This document shows positions 6,208 to 10,068 of a stretch of 10,068 bases of DNA, piece by piece. The notes beneath the pieces were generated by a model that did not search any database, was not told the origin of the DNA, and saw only the letters and a program-made list of their open reading frames with translations. A program made the translations under genes and the position numbers. Positions within the stretch are counted from its first letter, which is position 1. Each line of letters begins with the position of its first letter. The DNA lies in the NCBI GenBank assembly GCA_001789355.1, contig MFZI01000019.1, forward strand, positions 4,424-14,491. Direction: 5' to 3'. This stretch comes from Candidatus Roizmanbacteria bacterium RIFCSPHIGHO2_01_FULL_39_8. GTDB lineage: Bacteria > Patescibacteriota > Microgenomatia > UBA1406 > GWC2-37-13.

Positions 6208-7176
6208 CTAAATAAGTGGAATTAGGGTTTTGGCTAATTTTTCCGAATCGTGACGCAAAATACTTCGTGTTAATTTGTCTGACGTCAATTTCTCAAAGTG
6301 GTGCATGTCGATAAAATTCTCAGCTATTATCTTTCCCTTGAATCCGTTATGTGCAAGATTGTTTTCAACTATTTTTTCATTATGGTCACTATACCATTGT
6401 AGGATGTCTGGGGAGATTTCGCCAGTGTTTATGATTACGACGTCGGGTTGTCTTCCTAGATATCTTTCCAGATCATTAAGATGGTCCAACGCCTTGTAAT
6501 TGTTCGTTTGTCCGGATTTCGTCATCAGATTCATAATAAAGATTATCTTGGCAGTCGATTTTTGTAGTGCAGCTTTGATTTTATTCACCAGAAGCACGGG
6601 AATGATGCTGGTATAGAGATCCCCGGGTCCGATCACTATTACATCCGAGTGATTAATTCGTTGTATGCCTTTGGGGTTAGCCTCGCTATCCGGGTCAAGA
6701 AAGGCTTGTTGAATTTGACTTGTTTCATGAATATTTTCTTCGATGTGATGCTCTCCTTTTATTATTTTTCCATTTTTATACTGAACACAGAGATTTGTTT
6801 TTTCTAACGTAACAGGAATTACCTCGCCTTTTGTCTTGAGCACGTATGATGCGGTTTCGAGGACTTCTTCATAATCTTTTGAGACTTTTTCCAGTACCGA
6901 TAAAAAGAGATTGCCAAAATTATGACCTGCAAAATCACCACTTTCAAAACGATAAAGAAACAACTTTCTCCAGAGAAGAGGGGCCTCAGAGAGAGCAACA
7001 AGACATTGTCTCAGATCCCCCGGCGGCAGGACCCCCATTTGATCTCGGAGCCTGCCGGTAGATCCTCCGGAATCCGTCATGGTAACTATTACTCCAAGAT
7101 CCAGGGGATACTTTTTAAGACCGGAGAGAACTACAAATGTTCCGGTTCCGCCTCCAATGACTGTTATTTTTTTCAT
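6208..7176 (-). CDS. yvcK: YvcK/CofD-like family protein (gluconeogenesis factor)
   Basis: Cytoplasmic protein of the YvcK branch of the CofD-like superfamily; 322 residues is the normal length. Motifs: VIGGGTGTF (6-14) at the start, MTDSGGSTGRLR (33-44), LPPGDLRQCLVAL (50-62), HNFGNL (85-90), VIGPGDLYTSIIP (181-193) and NLMTKSGQT (216-224). In Bacillus, Listeria and Mycobacterium, YvcK homologues bind UDP-sugars such as UDP-GlcNAc and are needed for wall integrity on gluconeogenic carbon sources. True CofD (2-phospho-L-lactate transferase of F420 synthesis) differs in its motifs, and no F420 gene is nearby. The start overlaps the stop of the upstream nucleotidylyltransferase by 4 bp (ATGA), so translation is probably coupled. 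Firmicute partners yvcJ and whiA are not adjacent here; mur genes are instead, in line with a role in envelope precursor control. Confidence 0.95.
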   Translation of the reverse strand: MKKITVIGGGTGTFVVLSGLKKYPLDLGVIVTMTDSGGSTGRLRDQMGVLPPGDLRQCLVALSEAPLLWRKLFLYRFESGDFAGHNFGNLFLSVLEKVSKDYEEVLETASYVLKTKGEVIPVTLEKTNLCVQYKNGKIIKGEHHIEENIHETSQIQQAFLDPDSEANPKGIQRINHSDVIVIGPGDLYTSIIPVLLVNKIKAALQKSTAKIIFIMNLMTKSGQTNNYKALDHLNDLERYLGRQPDVVIINTGEISPDILQWYSDHNEKIVENNLAHNGFKGKIIAENFIDMHHFEKLTSDKLTRSILRHDSEKLAKTLIPLI

Positions 7177-8396
7177 TGCGTATTACGAGTTAACGAGTCC
7201 ACGTGTTTATTTTTAACTGTTTGTTTTCTTACGAACAGATTATCTCCAATATCCTCTGCAATAGTGTATCCAGGAGCAACCAAAGTGTGTGAACCTATTT
7301 TTACTCCCGGCAGGAGAGTGGTATTTACTCCGATTTTCGAATAAGCACCAATAATTGAACCAAATTTGAGTAATTGTGTGTCTATTTTCTTGCCGGAAAC
7401 GACTGATTTCACCGCTTTTCCATCAAATCTAAAGTTTGCCGTCGTTGCCTCTGCTCCAAGAAGTACGCTATTATCGAGTACAGAGTCACCGACATAATTT
7501 CTATGGAGTGAAACATTATTTCCAAGATAGGACCGTGTAACCTCAGAGTAGCCTCCGATGATACAATTATTTCCTATATGACTTTGACGAACAAGAGCAA
7601 AATCACCAATTATCGTATTGTCGCCGATAAAACACGGTCCCACCACTTTCGCGGTCTGTGCAATTTTGACATTCTTACCTAGTCTGATTTCTTCGCCTAA
7701 TCCAGATAAAAAATGATTCATCATCGGTAACACCTGCCAGGGATATTTGACTGTGTGCCAAAAATTATCATAGGCAACATAATGAGTTTTGTATTTTTTG
7801 ATAAATTCTGTGAGAGCTATTTCAAATAGGTCATCTTTGCCTGAGTGAACATCCGCCAGAATTTGGATCAACTGAGCAGAATTTTTGAAATAGTCAATTA
7901 CCAGATTCACTAAATCAGAGGGGAGTCTCGTCGGGTCTGGTTTTTCTATGATACCGGACAATTTTCCCTCCGGATCAAACGAAAGATACCCTCCAGGAAA
8001 ATATGAGTTCATTTTTTTTGCTACGAAAGCGAAGTCGAGATCTTTTGCCAAGACTTCATCCAGTAATTTCAGCAATATAGTTTTACTAAATAGATCATTC
8101 CCATTGAGAATGAGAACATCTCCCTTCAAGTCGTTTTTACAGGATAAAACTGCTCCAGCCATTCCGTCCAGATCTTTTTGGACTAGTATGGTGGCCCGCG
8201 GTCTTAGTTCTTTAATCGCTTTGCTGTTGTTTGTACTCGCCACAACGATTATCTTCTCTCCCAGAGGTTCAACGAGATCAAAGATATACTCAATAAGAGA
8301 CTTTCCCAAGAAAGAAAAAAGGACCTTTTCGTGGAGGGGCCAAAAACGAGTACTATCGCCACCGGCCAGAATGAGTATGTTTTTTACTTTTTTCAT
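7173..8396 (-). CDS. GlmU-like sugar-1-phosphate nucleotidylyltransferase with left-handed beta-helix acyltransferase domain
   Basis: Two-domain protein of 407 residues. Residues 5-230 are a nucleotidyltransferase (GT-A-like) fold with the nucleotide-binding loop LAGGDSTRFWPLHEK (10-24), QKDLDGMAGAV (73-83) and IIEKP (149-153). Residues 238-390 are hexapeptide repeats (GPCFIGDNTIIG, SHIGNNCIIGG, VSLHRNYVGDS, LLPGVKIG), a left-handed beta-helix. The layout matches archaeal/CPR GlmU-like enzymes such as Sulfolobus ST0452, which make UDP-GlcNAc from glucosamine-1-phosphate. H298 in LHRNYVGD aligns with the catalytic His of GlmU AGHLTYLGD, and NFRFDG (321-326) with CNYDG. Oddly, the usual GD metal site reads G99-N100-D101, and the later WxDVxxPW motif reads WHTVKYPW (213-220). 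The alternative is a mannose- or glucose-1-phosphate transferase, but its place between murA and yvcK favours UDP-GlcNAc. It starts 13 bp after murA and ends overlapping yvcK by 4 bp. Confidence 0.82.
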   Translation of the reverse strand: MKKVKNILILAGGDSTRFWPLHEKVLFSFLGKSLIEYIFDLVEPLGEKIIVVASTNNSKAIKELRPRATILVQKDLDGMAGAVLSCKNDLKGDVLILNGNDLFSKTILLKLLDEVLAKDLDFAFVAKKMNSYFPGGYLSFDPEGKLSGIIEKPDPTRLPSDLVNLVIDYFKNSAQLIQILADVHSGKDDLFEIALTEFIKKYKTHYVAYDNFWHTVKYPWQVLPMMNHFLSGLGEEIRLGKNVKIAQTAKVVGPCFIGDNTIIGDFALVRQSHIGNNCIIGGYSEVTRSYLGNNVSLHRNYVGDSVLDNSVLLGAEATTANFRFDGKAVKSVVSGKKIDTQLLKFGSIIGAYSKIGVNTTLLPGVKIGSHTLVAPGYTIAEDIGDNLFVRKQTVKNKHVDSLTRNTQ

Positions 8397-8409
8397 ACAT
8401 TCAGGAGAA

Positions 8410-9735
8410 TTACATCTTCTCTATTTCTCCTCCTAGTTCTTTAATTTTATTAACGATGTTTTCATATCCCCGCTCGATGATAGACGCGCCGTTAACGACG
8501 GATTCATCTTGGGCAATCAAAGCTGCCAGTACCAACGTCGCACCCGCTCTCAAATCAGAGACATTTAAGACTCCACCATGGAGAGTTTGGGGTCCTTTGA
8601 TCCGGATTGCTTGATTATATTTTTTACCGGAATCAAAATTGAAAAAGAAATATTCAGTTGGATCACGAACGGGGACTTTTACATAATCAATTTCTGCTCC
8701 AAGTTTTCTCAATTCCTCAACATAGGAAAATCTATTCTCAAAGACTCGTTCGTGGATGACTGACTCTCCCGCAGCTTGCGTCATGAGAACCGCCCAATTG
8801 GGTTGCCAATCCGTCATAAAACCAGGATGAGGGCTTGTTTCGATTTGTGACGATCTCAAAGGTCCAGAATAATAGAAACGAAGCGTTTTATCGTTAATTT
8901 TTTCGACTCCAGCGCCAACTCCTTTCATCTCTTTTATAAATGACTCTAGATGAGACGTGTCAGCCGCGCCTATGGTAACATCACCTTTTGTTAATATCGC
9001 GAGTGTAGCGAATGTTACTGCTTCATTACGATCGGAAGTAATAGCAAAAGGTGAAACAGATCTAAGATGTGTTACCGAGTCAATCGTAATTCTGCTTCCG
9101 TCCCTTTTTATTCTTGCCCCTCCGGCATTAAGAAAACGAATCAGTTCATCAATTTCTGGTTCCCGGGCGCAATTTTCTAATGTTATTCTATCTCTTCCAA
9201 ACACTGACAAAAGTATGAGAAGCTCCGTTCCCGTATGGGAGGGTTTCTGGAATCGGTAAGAACCAGTGGGTTTTTGACTCATCCGCGCATCGTAGTAGCC
9301 GGTTTCAGAATCATAATCAATTTTGACTCCTAGTTTTTTCATCCCCTCAACGATGCGGTCAATAGGGCGTGCCCCAATTCTGCACCCTCCGGGATTGGGT
9401 ACATAACAGGACATAAATTTGTAAAGTAGTGGGGCAAACAACATAAAGGAAACTCGTATTTTTGAAGCGTGAAGAAGGTCGACTCTGTTTTTTTTAAGGT
9501 TTTTGCCGTCTATCACCACGGTATTTTTTTCGATAAATTCCGCCCTGCCTCCCAATTCTTTTATTAGATCGAGCAATTCGACCACATCAGTTATTTTCGG
9601 TACGTTTTTCAGCATTACCTCTGTGTTATAGAGCAATGAAGCGATAATGACTTTCAGGGAAACATTTTTAGCTCCCGATAACAGCACTTCTCCTATGAGT
9701 TTTTTACCACCCGTTATGATAAATGCATCCTCCAT
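8410..9735 (-). CDS. murA: UDP-N-acetylglucosamine 1-carboxyvinyltransferase (MurA)
   Basis: First committed step of peptidoglycan precursor synthesis in the cytoplasm: enolpyruvyl transfer from PEP to UDP-GlcNAc. The length of 441 residues is slightly above the usual ~420. Seen in order: SGAKN with K23/N24 (UDP-GlcNAc and PEP contacts), KIRVSFMLFAPLL with R94, the mobile loop PGGCRIGARPID with C118 (E. coli C115) and R123 (R120), HPGFMTDWQP with D309 (D305), FENRF with R335 and DLRAGATLVLAAL with R396 (R397). All catalytic residues are present. Keeping Cys, not Asp, in the loop implies that fosfomycin could alkylate it. The SDRNEAVTFATL stretch (234-245) differs from the proteobacterial DRIEAGTFL and looks CPR/Gram-positive in style. 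The start ATG is 57 bp after murB in a repeat-containing gap, without a Shine-Dalgarno; the GGAGG inside codons 1-3 is too late to serve this start. Confidence 0.97.
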   Translation of the reverse strand: MEDAFIITGGKKLIGEVLLSGAKNVSLKVIIASLLYNTEVMLKNVPKITDVVELLDLIKELGGRAEFIEKNTVVIDGKNLKKNRVDLLHASKIRVSFMLFAPLLYKFMSCYVPNPGGCRIGARPIDRIVEGMKKLGVKIDYDSETGYYDARMSQKPTGSYRFQKPSHTGTELLILLSVFGRDRITLENCAREPEIDELIRFLNAGGARIKRDGSRITIDSVTHLRSVSPFAITSDRNEAVTFATLAILTKGDVTIGAADTSHLESFIKEMKGVGAGVEKINDKTLRFYYSGPLRSSQIETSPHPGFMTDWQPNWAVLMTQAAGESVIHERVFENRFSYVEELRKLGAEIDYVKVPVRDPTEYFFFNFDSGKKYNQAIRIKGPQTLHGGVLNVSDLRAGATLVLAALIAQDESVVNGASIIERGYENIVNKIKELGGEIEKM

Positions 9736-9744
9736 ATTTCATTC

Positions 9745-9770
9745 AACATAGAACATATAACATGTAACAA
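9745..9770. repeat. Heptameric tandem repeat between murB and murA
   Basis: AACAT occurs at 9745, 9752 and 9759 with a fourth partial unit (AACAA) at 9766, a strict 7-bp period: AACATAG, AACATAT, AACATGT, AACA. It lies in the 57-bp gap just before the murA start. Its CATGTAACA (9761-9769) is also the exact reverse complement of TGTTACATG (9791-9799) at the murB end. Confidence 0.7.
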
Positions 9771-9792
9771 AAAATAAGCATTAATTCCAATG

Positions 9793-10068
9793 TTACATGA
9801 TGATGACTTCTTCTTCTAATTTTACTCCAAACTTTTTGTAAACGGAATCCTTTATCAGACGTAATAGATTCTTCAGGTCCTGCGGATTTCCATTCCCGTC
9901 ATTTATTATAAAATTGGCGTGCTTCTCCGAAACGTGATATTTACCGATTTTTCTTCCTTTTAGCCCTGCCTTATCGATGAGATTGCCGGCAGAGGTCGTG
10001 TGGACTTTGAGTCGAAGTTTATCTTGCTGGGAAATATTTCTAAAAAAACAACCGCTACAAAATACCCC
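9793..10068 (-). CDS. murB: UDP-N-acetylenolpyruvoylglucosamine reductase (MurB), C-terminal part, cut by window edge
   Basis: The open frame enters at 10068 and ends with TAA at 9793-9795, giving 91 residues of the C-terminal substrate-binding domain. MurB is the FAD enzyme that reduces enolpyruvyl-UDP-GlcNAc with NADPH to UDP-MurNAc. Recognisable family blocks: SGCFFRN near the window edge, SAGNLIDKAGLKGRKIGKYH, VSEKHANFIIND and the ending FGVKLEEEVIIM, where the LE-x-E-V glutamate corresponds to the catalytic Glu (E325 in E. coli). The residue usually Ser in (A)GSxF(K/R)N, the proton donor, is Cys here. The FAD domain lies beyond the window. It is upstream of murA, so the product of MurA is handled by its operon neighbour. 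The gene start and operon promoter are not visible. Confidence 0.94.
   Translation of the reverse strand, partial: GVFCSGCFFRNISQQDKLRLKVHTTSAGNLIDKAGLKGRKIGKYHVSEKHANFIINDGNGNPQDLKNLLRLIKDSVYKKFGVKLEEEVIIM

Noticed and set aside
6922..7344. 140-codon + strand frame across the yvcK/nucleotidylyltransferase junction
   Set aside because: It overlaps two well-supported - strand genes including the YvcK nucleotide-binding motifs; the product resembles no family.
7948..8436. 162-codon + strand frame opposite the GlmU-like gene
   Set aside because: Antisense shadow of the LAGG...K and EKP motif region; no start signal or domain.
9736..9792. Promoter for murA in the murB-murA gap
   Set aside because: TATATG and TATGTT strings exist on the - strand but no TTGACA-like box at 16-18 bp; the TTGTTA candidate is only 14 bp from TATGTT.
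9761..9799. CATGTAACA/TGTTACATG hairpin as murB terminator
   Set aside because: On the - strand the T-run lies inside the loop, not after the stem, and the stem is AT-rich; more likely a by-product of the repeat and unlikely to stop transcription.
1..10068. UGA recoding, CRISPR array, tRNA, insertion sequence or prophage genes
   Set aside because: TGA ends two family-typical genes at the expected place, and no spaced direct repeats, cloverleaf sequence, transposase or phage motif was found on either strand.

Overview
The window is ordinary-looking, compact chromosomal DNA, AT-rich (roughly 40% GC by eye), with eight complete genes, one partial gene and almost no spacer. Several traits point to a Candidate Phyla Radiation / Patescibacteria genome, with a Microgenomates-like lineage as my guess: short intergenic gaps, a ribosomal protein S15 with a basic tail, a GlmU-like sugar-phosphate nucleotidylyltransferase in place of canonical GlmU, and CPR-flavoured MurA and MraY motifs. 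This placement is inferred from protein style and gene content, not from a marker search. TGA is used as a normal stop (mraY and the nucleotidylyltransferase gene), so the UGA-glycine code of Gracilibacteria/Absconditabacteria does not apply.

Rightward block (1-4690, + strand): rpsO (ribosomal protein S15), pnp (polynucleotide phosphorylase) and ftsK (DNA translocase). It is a shortened version of the rpsO-pnp-(...)-spoIIIE order known from Bacillus. A TATAAT box lies just before rpsO, and a TTGATT/17 bp/TACAAT promoter-like pair lies just before ftsK. Both are so close to the ATG that the transcripts could be leaderless. The block ends in a hairpin with a short T-run (4682-4742), built partly from a GTCATCCCGAG/GAGGGATCTTC palindromic element of the REP-like kind.

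Leftward block (10068-4755, - strand, transcribed right to left): murB (C-terminal part only), murA, a GlmU-like nucleotidylyltransferase/acyltransferase, yvcK, a DgkA-family undecaprenol/diacylglycerol kinase, and mraY. Gaps are 57, 13, -4, 13 and 36 bp, which suggests one operon. It can be read as a cell-wall precursor line. The GlmU-like protein would make UDP-GlcNAc, MurA and MurB turn it into UDP-MurNAc, and YvcK (a UDP-sugar-binding regulator in Firmicutes and Actinobacteria) may sense the pool. The lipid kinase supplies undecaprenyl phosphate and MraY uses that lipid to make lipid I. murC-F and murG are not in the window.

No wholly new system is visible. The points worth a second look are details: no Shine-Dalgarno sequence at any of the eight visible starts; altered active-site motifs in MraY (HHH reduced to one His) and in the nucleotidylyltransferase (both expected metal-binding Asp positions changed); a Cys at the MurB catalytic Ser position; and two different short tandem repeats filling the only sizeable gaps of the mur operon. 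No tRNA, rRNA, CRISPR, insertion sequence or prophage gene was seen, and no gene-free stretch exceeds 65 bp.
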